Of a stretch of 56,854 nt of DNA, positions 1 through 9,418 are shown piece after piece. How positions within the stretch are numbered: position 1 is the first letter of the stretch; every line of letters begins with the position of its first letter. Position numbers and translations under genes: made by a program. Source of the DNA: DAOUMU01 sp034409055. Its GTDB lineage: Bacteria; Chloroflexota; Anaerolineae; 4572-78; J111. The DNA is taken from the NCBI GenBank assembly GCA_034409055.1, contig DAOUMU010000305.1, positions 1 to 56,854 on the forward strand, in the 5' to 3' direction. The notes beneath the pieces were generated by a model. It was not told the DNA's origin and ran no database searches. It was given only the letters and a program-made list of their open reading frames with translations.

Positions 1-92
1 ATATGGAAACTGCCAAGCCCTTCAGTTGGAAGTTCACGGCCGATGACTTAAAGAAGCGGCTTAAGACGCTTGAAAACTTTATGTCTATTTAA
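1..92 (+). pseudogene. C-terminal end of an IS630-like transposase (cut by window edge)
   Basis: The frame is open from the window start and ends with TAA at 90-92. The visible residues include AKPFSWKFTADDLKKRL, which resembles the extreme C terminus of IS630-family DDE transposases, where an (A/N)KPFxWxFT segment precedes a short final helix. Only 29 to 30 residues are visible, so neither the DDE residues nor the element ends can be checked. The gene may be intact beyond the edge. It points toward the 3' end of the next gene, which lies on the opposite strand. Confidence 0.45.
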
Positions 93-199
93 CTTTACCC
101 TAAAAACTTTTGAAATGGCCCACTAGCCCCAGGCGAAATATGCGAGAGTTTTGCCAGATATTAAGTTTTGACATTTGTTCCTTCCTTCTGAGTACCGGC

Positions 200-2989
200 T
201 TATTTACGCCGGTGCCGATGCCGCACGTAGGCGACCAGGCCAGCCAGACCCAAACCAACAAGCGTAATTGTGGTTGGTTCTGGAATAGGTGGACCATCCT
301 CTTTCGAGGCAGGGGATGCATCTGGGACGACTGTGGGGGTGACCTTCGGTTCAATTGGCACGTTGACCACCATCGTGTTTTCTGTGGCCGTATTGTTAGC
401 CAGGTTGGGGTCGGACTTGTTGCCCATCACGTTGGCTGTATTGGTGATCGTCCCCGTCATCGTCGGGATAACGAGGATTGTGACTGTATCGCTGGCGCCG
501 TTGGCCAGGCTGCCGAGGTTGCAGGTAACTATGCCGTCTGTCTCTGTACAGTTCGTGGCCGAGACAAAGGTCACGTTGGACGGCAGCGTGTCGGTGAGCG
601 TCACCTCTGTGGCCTCTGAGGGACCGTTGTTGGCAACGAGAACCGTGTAGGTCAGGTTGTTTCCAACGGTCACCGAGTCCGGCGAATCCGTTTGGGTAAC
701 TGCCAGATCCGCAGTTTCGGTGGAGGTGACCGTGGTGTTTTCTGTGGCCGTATTGTTAGCCGGGTTGGGGTCGAAGTTGTTGCTCATCACGCTGGCTGTA
801 TTGGTGATCGTCCCCGTTATCGTCGGGGTCACCAGAATTGTGACCGTAGCAGTGGTGCCGTTGGCCAGGCTGCCGAGGTCACAGATCACCGGACTTGTTC
901 CATTGCAGCCTGTTCCCTGGCTAGGTATAGCCGAGACAAAGCTCACGCCGGACGGCAGCGTGTCGGTGAGCGTCACTCCGGTAGCGTCTGAAGAGCCGTG
1001 GTTGAGGACGGTGAGGGTGTAGGTCAGGTTGTTGCCCGCGATGACCGGGTCGTCGGGTGAGTCGGTTTTGGTGATCGCGAGGTCGGCTTCTACGTTAAAG
1101 CCAGACAAGGCGGAGAAGCCACCGCCTCCACCGCGTTCAGGGCTAAATGAGGTCAAAGTGGCCTGAATGAAGGAATCGGCCCCTATGATAAACTCGTGAC
1201 CGGTTGTCACATCTACTTGCACGATAGAAAGGTCTGGACGCCCCGGCACCGGGGATGCGCCTCCAATGTTGATCGGGACAATTATGGGCCCGCCACCGGT
1301 GATGTCGGTCAATTGCAGCGTATTGAGAGCGGCGGTGCTCAAGACGGCACGAATGATGGTCGATGAGTCTGCAGCGCGGAAACGTACCCGACCAATACCT
1401 TCGGTTCGGATGGGAGGGATCAAGCTCATCCCGTTTTCACCATGACTGCTGCCGGAGGACTGATACACGTAGGCCGGCTTGGTGGTCTCGATCAACGTAG
1501 GTGTGTTCGCACCACCACCGGGGGTGAACTGGTACCGCCCGCCGGCCGGCAGGTTGGTAGCGACAGTCGTGCCATTGACACTTATGTCGGTACCATCCTG
1601 GGTCGCCACCACATCCACTCGCTCGGTCGTGGAAGAACCCTTGATGATGACGTACTCGGCGCCGATGCGTTCCACAGGAACCAATTGGTCCCAGCCGTGA
1701 TCGCCCGCATGGGTCGGAATGTACACCCCGAAGGCTCCACTGTTGACGGCAATGGGCTTACTCGCCGTAACGTGTGCCCCGGTGAGGTCATTCGGTATCT
1801 CACCGTTGAAGCCGGCGCTCACCGCATACGTTTGTCCGGTGTCCAAGGCGACAGTGATTATTTGCTGGCTCGTGCCTTGCCAATTCCAGGTCGCGCCTGG
1901 CGGCACGTCAAAAGTGACCTGGGTATTGTCCTCCGTGGCAATCACCGTAATGAAGCCACCGGGATCGTCAGGGACTAGGAAGTACCTTTCACCGTACATC
2001 TGCCCGGCGTAAAAGTTCGTGCCAAGGGCTGTCAGGCCCTTCGATTGGAGAAAGGACTGCCAGCAACTGGTATCCTGCGTGATTTGCACATCCACAGCGG
2101 TGTCGGCTGTGACCTTAATGCCGTTGTTCTCAATGGTGTTGTATTGGTGCGTAATGCCCAAGTCCGGGCCGCCACCTGGGGGAGGGGCTGTACTGGTGTC
2201 CAGGTATAGTTGGAAGGTCTCATGCTGCGCAATGGTGAACGAATGGTCTGGCTCGCTACTGCCCGGAAAGGAAACGGTACCCGTCGCGCCACTGGAATTG
2301 AGGGTCGTGATGCGCAAGTTGATGGGCGTGCCGCCGTCGTCGATGTTCCCGGTCTGAGGGCGCGGCGCCAGGTAGTGGCTCATATAAGCGGCGTTCACTG
2401 CCTGGACGGACAGATTGACAATCGTCGTGTCGGTGTGATCGTTCCCATCATCGATCTGGTAGGTGAAGGAATCGCTGCCGGTGAATCCGGACGACGACGT
2501 GTAGGCGATCGTCTCGTCAAGATTCTCGACGACAGTCCCATGAGACGGCAACGTTTGGATGGTGACGTCGAGGGGGGCACCCTGCGGATCGAAATCGTTC
2601 CGCAGCAGGTCGATGGTCTTTGGCGTATCGCGAAACATCACCAGTATGTCGTCATTGGCTGTGGTCGGGTCGATGAACGGATTGACCAGATAGAACGAGT
2701 CTGAGCGGGTGAAACCCGGATGGGTCGATCTCCTATTCGCCCAATCCGGGTTGACCGATGCCGTACCGGAAGCGGGCTGCGAGCCAATCATCGCCTGGTA
2801 CTCGCCCGGAAGTGTGGTGTCGTTGTCGAACACGTTCATTGTGACCGGCGTGTCTTCGGTCGTCTGGGCAGAGTCATCATAGAGCACTGCATCCGCGAAT
2901 ACCGGCCCAATTCCCAAGCTCAGGACCAGGATCATCGGCACAATCTTCAAGTCCGGTAACGAGAAAAGTTTGCTAATTGAGCGATTCAT
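200..2989 (-). CDS. PEP-CTERM surface protein with Ig-like, IgGFc-binding-like and DUF11 domains
   Basis: This 929-residue protein starts with an export signal (about 1-33, hydrophobic core and a cut near VFADA). Two bacterial Ig/cadherin-like segments follow (about 38-100 and 112-195; the second has GFTGSDSFTYQIDDG). A region about 250-620 resembles the IgGFc-binding N-terminal fold (GERYFLVPDD, AYVYQSSGS). Two DUF11 repeats (about 650-765 and 770-880) are similar even at DNA level. The C terminus is PPIPEPTTITLVGLGLAGL plus a helix and RHRHRRK: the PEP motif, membrane helix and basic tail of an exosortase substrate. The core is identical to that of the protein at 12330-13676. The role is probably a cell-surface or matrix adhesin, sorted by the exosortase at 13744. 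AAAAAGGA precedes the ATG. A short inverted repeat (194-199 with 208-213) surrounds the stop codon. Confidence 0.88.
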   Translation of the reverse strand: MNRSISKLFSLPDLKIVPMILVLSLGIGPVFADAVLYDDSAQTTEDTPVTMNVFDNDTTLPGEYQAMIGSQPASGTASVNPDWANRRSTHPGFTRSDSFYLVNPFIDPTTANDDILVMFRDTPKTIDLLRNDFDPQGAPLDVTIQTLPSHGTVVENLDETIAYTSSSGFTGSDSFTYQIDDGNDHTDTTIVNLSVQAVNAAYMSHYLAPRPQTGNIDDGGTPINLRITTLNSSGATGTVSFPGSSEPDHSFTIAQHETFQLYLDTSTAPPPGGGPDLGITHQYNTIENNGIKVTADTAVDVQITQDTSCWQSFLQSKGLTALGTNFYAGQMYGERYFLVPDDPGGFITVIATEDNTQVTFDVPPGATWNWQGTSQQIITVALDTGQTYAVSAGFNGEIPNDLTGAHVTASKPIAVNSGAFGVYIPTHAGDHGWDQLVPVERIGAEYVIIKGSSTTERVDVVATQDGTDISVNGTTVATNLPAGGRYQFTPGGGANTPTLIETTKPAYVYQSSGSSHGENGMSLIPPIRTEGIGRVRFRAADSSTIIRAVLSTAALNTLQLTDITGGGPIIVPINIGGASPVPGRPDLSIVQVDVTTGHEFIIGADSFIQATLTSFSPERGGGGGFSALSGFNVEADLAITKTDSPDDPVIAGNNLTYTLTVLNHGSSDATGVTLTDTLPSGVSFVSAIPSQGTGCNGTSPVICDLGSLANGTTATVTILVTPTITGTITNTASVMSNNFDPNPANNTATENTTVTSTETADLAVTQTDSPDSVTVGNNLTYTVLVANNGPSEATEVTLTDTLPSNVTFVSATNCTETDGIVTCNLGSLANGASDTVTILVIPTMTGTITNTANVMGNKSDPNLANNTATENTMVVNVPIEPKVTPTVVPDASPASKEDGPPIPEPTTITLVGLGLAGLVAYVRHRHRRK

Positions 2990-3017
2990 AATTTGTGTTT
3001 CCTTTTTGTTTGAATCT

Positions 3018-3039
3018 GTGTTGCGAGATTTTGCAACAC
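3018..3039 (-). other. Short hairpin in the leader of the PEP-CTERM gene
   Basis: GTGTTGC (3018-3024) pairs perfectly with GCAACAC (3033-3039) around an 8-nt loop. It lies about 30 nt upstream of the ATG at 2989 on the minus strand. The roughly 180-nt gap also holds only AT-rich sequence. The stem could sit in the 5' leader or be a minor attenuator. It contains the same GTGTTGC word as the dispersed repeats elsewhere in the window. Confidence 0.3.
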
Positions 3040-3169
3040 ATTGTTTTTCTCCGCTATGAGATTATGGCACATTAGAAAACCCTCCCTTTGTCTGTTTTGG
3101 TTTATCTTGCTTTTGTCTTAGCCAGGCATTTGGGGAAGCTTAAACGCTTGTAGAAAGCACTCCTGGCTT

Positions 3170-3739
3170 TCATGGCAGTTCAAGATTAAAAATAAGCTCC
3201 TGAATCACCCAGCAGTCCCCTATTTTTACTAACAGCCAGCGATCTCCGGCCGGGAAGAGTTCGGTCCCAAGCCTGGTCGTGCCGGTGACCATTGCTTTCG
3301 TGCCGGTGATGCTGATGACCAAATCGGCCGGTTGGGCTACGACTGGCCTGCCGGGGAGAACCCAGCGCACGTAGCGGTGACGAATCGCGTCTGCCCCCTG
3401 CCAGGTCTGATCGTCTGCCGGATCAGCCGGGCTGTGTTTGGCATCGGAGACACGGCCATCCGGCGCCCACAGGCGCATTAGCCCCACAATATCCTGCTGA
3501 ACCACATAAGCGCCTTCGGTGTTCAGGAGGGCTACGATGGCCTCCTCATCGGTGAAGGTCTCGGGCAAGTCGAGACTGCAAGACCCCCTCTCTGTCAACG
3601 CGACATCGTCGGTCATAGCTGCGTTGGGACTGGAATGTTTGGCCGCTCCAGCCGCTGGACTGCAAGTGTCCAAGAGCCCACAAATCATCAAGGCAAAAAT
3701 AAGATTTGCTGATGCGGACCAGCGATTATGAGCGTTCAT
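3170..3739 (-). CDS. NTF2-like (SnoaL-type) exported protein, paralogue of 15298-15840
   Basis: The reading frame opens at 3769, but the ATG at 3739 is preferred because it gives a hydrophobic N terminus and matches the paralogue. The protein has about 189 residues: an N-terminal hydrophobic segment ending near LLDTCSPAAG (a poor lipobox), a linker, then an NTF2/SnoaL-like alpha+beta domain. That domain includes DEEAIVALLNTEGAYVVQQD, a WQGADAIRHRY loop, and a C-terminal strand GDRWLLVKIGDCWVIQELIF. The paralogue follows the intact EpsI gene on the other strand and has the same domain order. This copy follows the frameshifted EpsI, whose restored frame would overlap this start by 14 nt. The fold suggests small-ligand binding, or a structural role beside EpsI. 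No enzyme activity can be named. Confidence 0.75.
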   Translation of the reverse strand: MNAHNRWSASANLIFALMICGLLDTCSPAAGAAKHSSPNAAMTDDVALTERGSCSLDLPETFTDEEAIVALLNTEGAYVVQQDIVGLMRLWAPDGRVSDAKHSPADPADDQTWQGADAIRHRYVRWVLPGRPVVAQPADLVISITGTKAMVTGTTRLGTELFPAGDRWLLVKIGDCWVIQELIFNLELP

Positions 3740-4438
3740 AGCGTTCTTTTGATCGGCGTCGCTCCTCAAACAGGTGGCGCAAAAAGTTGCCCTGCAAGGC
3801 TACGGTCTCCTCCACGGTACCGTAGCGGGGCGAGGTTAGCTTGAACAGCACAATGCCATCGGCCTGATCGCGGTCACGATTGGGGAATAAAAATAGAAAA
3901 CCCGGTGTTCCATAGGTGTTTCCTCCTCAGTCATCTGTTTTCGCGCCTCTAGCCATAAACCATGGATCTCCCCGCCGCCGGCCAGGGGAATGGCTTGTGA
4001 GGATAGGGCAGTCTGCCAGCCATCGGCGTCATAGCAAAGGTCCGGGGGATGAAAGCTGCGTGATTTGTGGCTGCCGATCAAGGTCAACCACAGGTAATGC
4101 CCGGCGTTATCTTGATACAGCCGTTGCACAAGTTGCTCCGGCTCTAGCAGAATAAAGACCTCGATGTTTGTCTCCGGCACATCCTCTCCTCGCCAATCCC
4201 CGATTTGTAACGGCACCTCGTTCAGATCGTGGGCCAGGTCGAAAGGGATGGTCGTTTCAACGAACCGTTCGCGCTCCGTGCGCTGCCAGTAATCCAGGTC
4301 AACCAGGTAGGTGAAACCAATTTCGCCCGTATTAGTCTGGTAGCCGGTCAAATCCAGCCACTGCGGGGCATAGATAACCAACAGGCTGCTTACCAATAAG
4401 ACTAAGAGTACAACACCTCGAAATGTGCCATTCTGCAT
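3726..4438 (-). pseudogene. epsI: EpsI-family exosortase-associated protein, frameshifted copy
   Basis: The main frame starts at ATG 4438 (MQNGTFRGVVLL, parallel to MQNPTFRTVVVV in the intact copy; a GTG at 4486 is also open). It has an N-terminal membrane helix and the conserved SFHPPDLCYDADGWQ motif. After VFYFY the frame shifts and stops at 3836. The next frame continues the homology (FPNRDRDQADGIVLFKL, then PRYGTVEETVALQGNFLRHLFE) to a stop at 3726. Against the intact gene the junction lacks a net four bases. It is therefore a decayed copy, a sequencing error in a T-rich run, or a truncated protein missing about 50 residues. No exosortase gene precedes this copy, unlike the intact one. 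Confidence 0.75.
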
Positions 4439-4522
4439 TGCAAAAGTCTCGCTCAAGGGGTATTCACGGTGTTCATTACCGGACACCTTGTCAAGAAAGA
4501 AACGCTTGTAATAGTCCCATAG

Positions 4523-7500
4523 TTACTGTCCATCCTTGAGTATAACCGGTAAGTAGAGTTTATACCCAACATAGGGAGGCTTGCTACCCATAGTGAATGC
4601 ATCGCTTTTCATCCCAGATTGCATATTGGGCTGAATAACCCGGATATCATAGCTACCCTCAGGAATACCTGGCCGGATCGTTGCCTGGAGCGTGGTAGAA
4701 TTCGGCAATGTCACATCCTTCAGCAGGTAGTAATCCAGGGCCACCGTTGGGTGCATCAGGAAATTGGTGCCGGTGAGGGTCAGGGTCGTAGATACGTCAT
4801 TTGTGGCTTTGGCAGGTGACAGGGCAGTGATCGTCGGTGCTGGGGGTAGTATGAAACGGATATCATCCAGGTATACAGTCCCGTTCATAGGCACCCACTC
4901 GAAAGCAACCTTGAACAAACTGAGTTGGGTCAGGTCGACACCTTCTGCGGCAAAGTCTTGCAAGGGAATTTCAACCAACATGGGCGACCAGGCATTGGCT
5001 ACAGTCGTATAGCTGATCACTTCCACCCAACCGGAGTGTTCCGCTTGATCTACCAGCCAAATGTGGAAATTCTCTCCGCCGTTAGCACCTTTGACGGCAA
5101 ACGAGAGTTTGTCGTAGCTTGAGACATCCAAATCCAATCCACTTTGCCAGGCTGCGTAAGAGGCGTCGCTGGGGACATTGTAGGTCAGGGCCAGGCTGGC
5201 GCCCGCATCACCGTATGGATTCACTTGATCGTAACTGACATCCAGGCTTGCTCCGCTACCGATGTCAGTGTCGTGTAGCTGCCCTACGCCGTTCTGATTA
5301 TCAAGATCGTTAAAGTTGTCTAATGGGATGGGTAAGGCGGCCGGTTCGAACCGGATATCATCAAGACAGACGGTACCTTGACCGCTGCCTATTCCCTCTT
5401 CGAAAGCCAGGGAAAAGCTGTGCATTTGCGACCAATCGGTGATCACCCGGGTAAAAGCGGTCAGGGGAATGTTGACTGTCTGCCAGTCGGTAGTGATACC
5501 ATTGGGTAAATGTTCGCTGACCTCTAGTTTCGGCTCGTGGCCGTGCCCGTCGTTCAGCCCGACTTTTGCCTTTTCTCCATCCGCTAATCCTTTGATTCGG
5601 AAGGAGAGTGAACGATACGGCGTTACGTCGAGTTTTTTCAGCAGGCTGTAGTAAACGGCATAGCTATCTGTATTAGTGACATCGTAGTTCAAACATAACT
5701 GGTCGTTACTGTAAGTGGCTGTGGCGGTACTATTTTCCCGGGTGAGGCCTGAGTCACCTCCCAACAGATTGGTCGAGCCGGCGTCAAAGAAATCATCCAC
5801 CAGCAGCGAGGGATACCACTCGACCCGGAAGTGATAGGTCATAGAGGGCGCGTCGTGCGGATTGGTGGATACATTGTTATCCCCGTCAGTCGCTTCCAGG
5901 TAATAACTAATGTCTGTATCCATCGGTTGCTCCGGTATCTGACCGGCATATGTGTCTCCACCCGTTGCGGTCATGAGCACTGGCGTTAAGGTATCTCCGC
6001 CATCCAAGCTGTAGTACAGTTTAGCCGATTCGATACCCACATCGTCCGCGATATGCGCGGTAATCGAATAGGGGCCAAATATATCGTTGGTGCTGGCTGG
6101 GCCGGTCGTGTCACTAATGATTACAGAGTCAAAGAAGGCCACCTGGTCGATCTCCAGATGGACTGATGAGCTAGGCAGCGGACCTTCTGCCACCCAGACC
6201 AACGCCTTGACATCGGTACCAGTAAAGGATACTCGGGTGTTCTCCCATCTTTGGCGGAACACACTGAGGGGAATGACAAACTGCTGCCATTCGCTGGGGG
6301 CGGTGAAGACAATCTCGTGGAAGTCACCGTCGCTGACGCTATCGGTTTCGAGCTTCAAGCGATAACTGCGACCATCGCCCCGAGCCCGGAATGTCAGGGC
6401 AGCATGGTCACTAACGTCAATTGGCATCCCGTTGGGATTGATCGTTACCCCTAAACCAATGTAGCCCGACGTGTGGGTAATTGTACCTGTCATGCCAGCA
6501 CAACTCGGTATGATGAGGGCCTCAGTGCCCAGTCCCATTGGGACTGTACAATCTCTGTCAAGCTTGGTCACCTGTGATTGAGGCCAGGGCTCGCTGGCAT
6601 CGTCGAAGGTGAACCAGAAGCCACTGCCGACGTAGACTTTGTCACCAAAGCCACCATAATTGGTGTAGACAACGGCATCCAACAGTTGTGAGAGTGGTAT
6701 ATTGAAGGTATTGACACCTGGTGCAATGTTGACCGTTTCGCTAAAAGTGATGATGTTTATCCGGTCGGTGTAGGCGCGCCATGTGCCCGTGATGGGAAGA
6801 GACACCGTATCGGTGAGCCAACTGCGCAGGGTGAGGTGGATTTTACTGCCAATTTGTTTTCCTTCTTGAATGATTACCATCGGTGCTGTAGGTTGGGTGG
6901 TGTTGTTAAAGTCTAGGGACCAACTCCCGTTGTCAAAAGCGGCCAAGTTATCAAGCGTTTGTTGAACCAAGTTATGGGCATCTACCGCCGAAGGTGCCCA
7001 GATTTGAAAGTTAAAAATGTAATCGTGATTGGGAAGTGGAACACCCTGGTAATCGTCCCAGCGCCAACGAGAGTCGACGGTGAAATGTGTATTGCTCTCG
7101 TCGACAAAGACGACAAAAGTGAACACCTCCTCAACCAAATCATCTTTATGCCCTGAAGCGTGCCAGAACCAGGTCTGTTCGTTTCCTGGACCTGGAATGA
7201 GTCTCGGGTCAATGGAATCAACGATGTAGCCGTGGAAACGACTACAGACAGCGTGATCGTGCTCGTAGACGTTATTTTGCGTTTTAATGCTTACGACAAC
7301 TCCTTTGATAAGGCCGGTTTCATTGTGGATGAAATCGACAGCCTGCGCATTGACAACATCGGTGATTGCCAGCGCCAAAGTGGGGATGTAGACGTTGGGC
7401 GTGGTATTGGGGGGTCCTGTGGTGGGGAGAATATTGTCTAATGACACCGTCCCCAGTGATTGTAGCTCCCGACCATTTGTTGGGACGGATTCCGGCCTAT

Positions 7501-8113
7501 CCAGAAAGACGCTCGGTGAGACGTTCAAAATGGGACGAGACTCGATGACATTACAGCCCCCACAGTCTGAGCCACCGTCAATGGTAATAACGTGAGTGCC
7601 AGTGGCCGTACCCTGGGTGTTCATAGCTGTGACAGTAATGGCTTTAGTCCCGGTTGTGTTCCAGGTGAAGGGAATCGTGTGACTCAGACCGCTTGTGGAC
7701 GTTATTGGAGGCTGCTCTATAGCTTGCCAGACGTAAGTAATGGGCAACGTAGCCGTAACCGGGCTGACGGTGGCGGTGAAGGTATAAGTAGTATTGACCA
7801 TACCTGCCGTCGGTCCACCGATTGTTACAGTGGTGGGTTGACCTGCAACATACAGCGCCGTGCGGCATAGGATATCGGAGGTGATACAGTCGTTCATATC
7901 ACTATTAATGGCAACTATGTGTTGGGTGACGTTCTGGGCATGAACATAGGGAACTTCTTTACTAAAACTCTCCAGTAGAATCAACACCCCGACCAAAGTC
8001 AGCAGGCCGATTGCCAGAGTTGGTAAAAGGTGTAATTTTTGCCGGTTTATTCTTTCACAGAGTACAGAAATCACAATTCGTAACATTCGTCGATAATAAT
8101 TTTTCAAAAGCAT
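4523..8113 (-). CDS. Large surface protein: PKD domain, three CBM-like domains, IPT/TIG, YLPVILK tail
   Basis: The ATG at 8113 is chosen because AAGGAGGTCATT directly precedes it; the frame also opens further upstream. The product has about 1196 residues. It carries a signal-anchor helix (about 30-50), a PKD-like domain (about 92-180), and a central region with no family I recognise. Three jelly-roll domains resembling CBM11/CIA30 folds follow, ending in DQVAFFD, LDDIRFEP and LDDIRFILPP. An FN3/Ig-like segment separates the first and second. Near the C terminus is an IPT/TIG domain, and the protein ends KLYLPVILKDGQ. Carbohydrate-binding-like modules suggest polysaccharide or cell-wall attachment. 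The end lacks a PEP motif but has the short aromatic/Pro/hydrophobic tail common on Chloroflexota secreted proteins, possibly a separate sorting signal. Confidence 0.82.
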   Translation of the reverse strand: MLLKNYYRRMLRIVISVLCERINRQKLHLLPTLAIGLLTLVGVLILLESFSKEVPYVHAQNVTQHIVAINSDMNDCITSDILCRTALYVAGQPTTVTIGGPTAGMVNTTYTFTATVSPVTATLPITYVWQAIEQPPITSTSGLSHTIPFTWNTTGTKAITVTAMNTQGTATGTHVITIDGGSDCGGCNVIESRPILNVSPSVFLDRPESVPTNGRELQSLGTVSLDNILPTTGPPNTTPNVYIPTLALAITDVVNAQAVDFIHNETGLIKGVVVSIKTQNNVYEHDHAVCSRFHGYIVDSIDPRLIPGPGNEQTWFWHASGHKDDLVEEVFTFVVFVDESNTHFTVDSRWRWDDYQGVPLPNHDYIFNFQIWAPSAVDAHNLVQQTLDNLAAFDNGSWSLDFNNTTQPTAPMVIIQEGKQIGSKIHLTLRSWLTDTVSLPITGTWRAYTDRINIITFSETVNIAPGVNTFNIPLSQLLDAVVYTNYGGFGDKVYVGSGFWFTFDDASEPWPQSQVTKLDRDCTVPMGLGTEALIIPSCAGMTGTITHTSGYIGLGVTINPNGMPIDVSDHAALTFRARGDGRSYRLKLETDSVSDGDFHEIVFTAPSEWQQFVIPLSVFRQRWENTRVSFTGTDVKALVWVAEGPLPSSSVHLEIDQVAFFDSVIISDTTGPASTNDIFGPYSITAHIADDVGIESAKLYYSLDGGDTLTPVLMTATGGDTYAGQIPEQPMDTDISYYLEATDGDNNVSTNPHDAPSMTYHFRVEWYPSLLVDDFFDAGSTNLLGGDSGLTRENSTATATYSNDQLCLNYDVTNTDSYAVYYSLLKKLDVTPYRSLSFRIKGLADGEKAKVGLNDGHGHEPKLEVSEHLPNGITTDWQTVNIPLTAFTRVITDWSQMHSFSLAFEEGIGSGQGTVCLDDIRFEPAALPIPLDNFNDLDNQNGVGQLHDTDIGSGASLDVSYDQVNPYGDAGASLALTYNVPSDASYAAWQSGLDLDVSSYDKLSFAVKGANGGENFHIWLVDQAEHSGWVEVISYTTVANAWSPMLVEIPLQDFAAEGVDLTQLSLFKVAFEWVPMNGTVYLDDIRFILPPAPTITALSPAKATNDVSTTLTLTGTNFLMHPTVALDYYLLKDVTLPNSTTLQATIRPGIPEGSYDIRVIQPNMQSGMKSDAFTMGSKPPYVGYKLYLPVILKDGQ

Positions 8114-8221
8114 AATGACCTCCTTATAGGGGAACACAACGAGAGCCAGTTTAGCCGTTGTGCCATTCAATCAACTCTAAAGAGGCGACCGAGCGCCAAA
8201 CATTACAACTTTTTTGTTAGT

Positions 8222-8678
8222 TTAGCTGTTACCATCTGTTCTATTTCTGGAGATACCTCCACTCCAATATGTGGAAGAATAGGGATGGAAGACCGGAACG
8301 CCATTTTGAGCCAAAGCATCAATGGCTTCAACTTCAAGCACTTTCTTCCAAGCCTGGTCGGGTTGAGCGCCAAGGGCTTCGCCCAACACATTCAAGGCAT
8401 CCGCCTTGGCCTGGGCTTGAATTCGGACCAGTTGGGCCTGATTGATCTCAGCCTGAACTACCTCGGGGAGGACGATATTGCCGAGCATAACCCGGCCCGA
8501 AAGTATGATGCCTAACCAACTGACGTGAGGCGGCAAGTCATTGGTCAGGTGATCTTCCAGATATGTTCGAACGTCTGGCTGGGCGAGGTTGGCTATTTAT
8601 CAAACTTACCCCCCAGTCGTCGGTGGCCACCAGAGCAATGATGGTCACGGGAATGACTAAGATACTTACTTTCCACAT
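8222..8678 (-). pseudogene. Remnant of an SPFH/prohibitin-type membrane protein gene
   Basis: The ATG at 8678 has GAGGGATAG upstream and encodes a membrane helix (MWKVSILVIPVTIIALVATD). The frame is then lost. A second frame begins near DVRTYLEDHLTNDLPPHVSW and runs to the stop at 8222, carrying the end of an SPFH domain and its Ala/Gln/Glu-rich helix (EINQAQLVRIQAQAKADALN). Most of the SPFH core between these parts is missing, so an internal deletion plus a frameshift has destroyed the gene. The C-terminal part could in theory be translated from an internal start as a 104-residue product. It is a different sequence from the intact SPFH gene at 35712. Confidence 0.7.
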
Positions 8679-9418
8679 AAACTATCCCTCATAAACAATC
8701 TGACGCAGTTTGTGGCAGTGTCCTCCTTTACATTACAATCAAGGTTTTTGGTTCAAGACAAAGACAATTGGTCTCCCCCCAAAAGCAACAAGCCGCCGAC
8801 ACTCAAACGTCCCCAGACGTTCTGTTGCCAGCGGCTTGTATCCTTCATTAGACTGCCTCCAAAACTGCTACTCGGAAGCCCTGCCCACACACCTACGTGT
8901 GGACGACTGTACTTACAATTATTTTCAGTCCCTGCTGCGAAGCGCACCGATTCGTGAGGTTAAAACCATACAAAAAATGCCGACCCATCAATCGGTGGCT
9001 CCTCAAAGCTTATAGGTTTATTGAAATCCCGGTTTTCGTTGACAAAATGGTCAGTTTGCGTTATCCTTTATGAAAAGTCCAACAAAAGCTCAAAAATCAA
9101 GGTGAAAACTTAAAACTTGACACTATAGTAACTGAAGGAGTAAAAAAAGTCAATGGATTTGTAGTTATTTGTTAAGAAAGCGTGAATAAACTTACTTAAT
9201 GTAGTTTTATTTTTTAATAAAACGATATAAAGTTAGAATGCTTACTGTTTGTCAGTTTTCTGCTTACCAAATAATTTAGTTGTTAGTATTTCACTATAGT
9301 ATTACTCGGCAAGATTTGCGTTGTCCGCGAGAATTAGAAAAATCTCACACGAAGATGCCAGGTTCATATGCAAAGCCATAGTTGAAGATATTTGGTAGTA
9401 AGCCAGGAGATAAGAAAT
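8679..9418. other. 740-base intergenic region with several inverted repeats and a tiny ORF
   Basis: No convincing long gene is present. On the plus strand CAAGCCGC (near 8790) pairs with GCGGCTTG (near 8830), with AACGT and ACGTT nested inside. CACAC and GTGTG near 8890 form a second small stem. On the minus strand GGAGGCAGTCTA precedes an ATG at 8848 that encodes 31 residues ending at 8753, with a hydrophobic GGLLLLGG stretch; this may be the start of a lost gene. The right half (9070-9400) is AT-rich and forms the leader of the regulator gene. Confidence 0.4.
9039..9067 (+). promoter_or_regulatory. Candidate sigma-70 promoter upstream of the HTH-sugar-binding regulator
   Basis: TTGACA at 9039-9044 is separated by exactly 17 bases from TATCCT at 9062-9067. 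It lies about 350 bases upstream of the regulator start at 9419. The long leader means either a long 5' untranslated region or a separate small transcript. Confidence 0.45.

Noticed and set aside
110..1022. Several plus-strand frames opposite the first large gene
   Set aside because: They mirror the DUF11 repeats and show no domain; the minus strand has signal peptide, domains and sorting tail.
3018..3039. Rho-independent terminator for a plus-strand gene
   Set aside because: No plus-strand gene ends there; the stem is only 7 bp.
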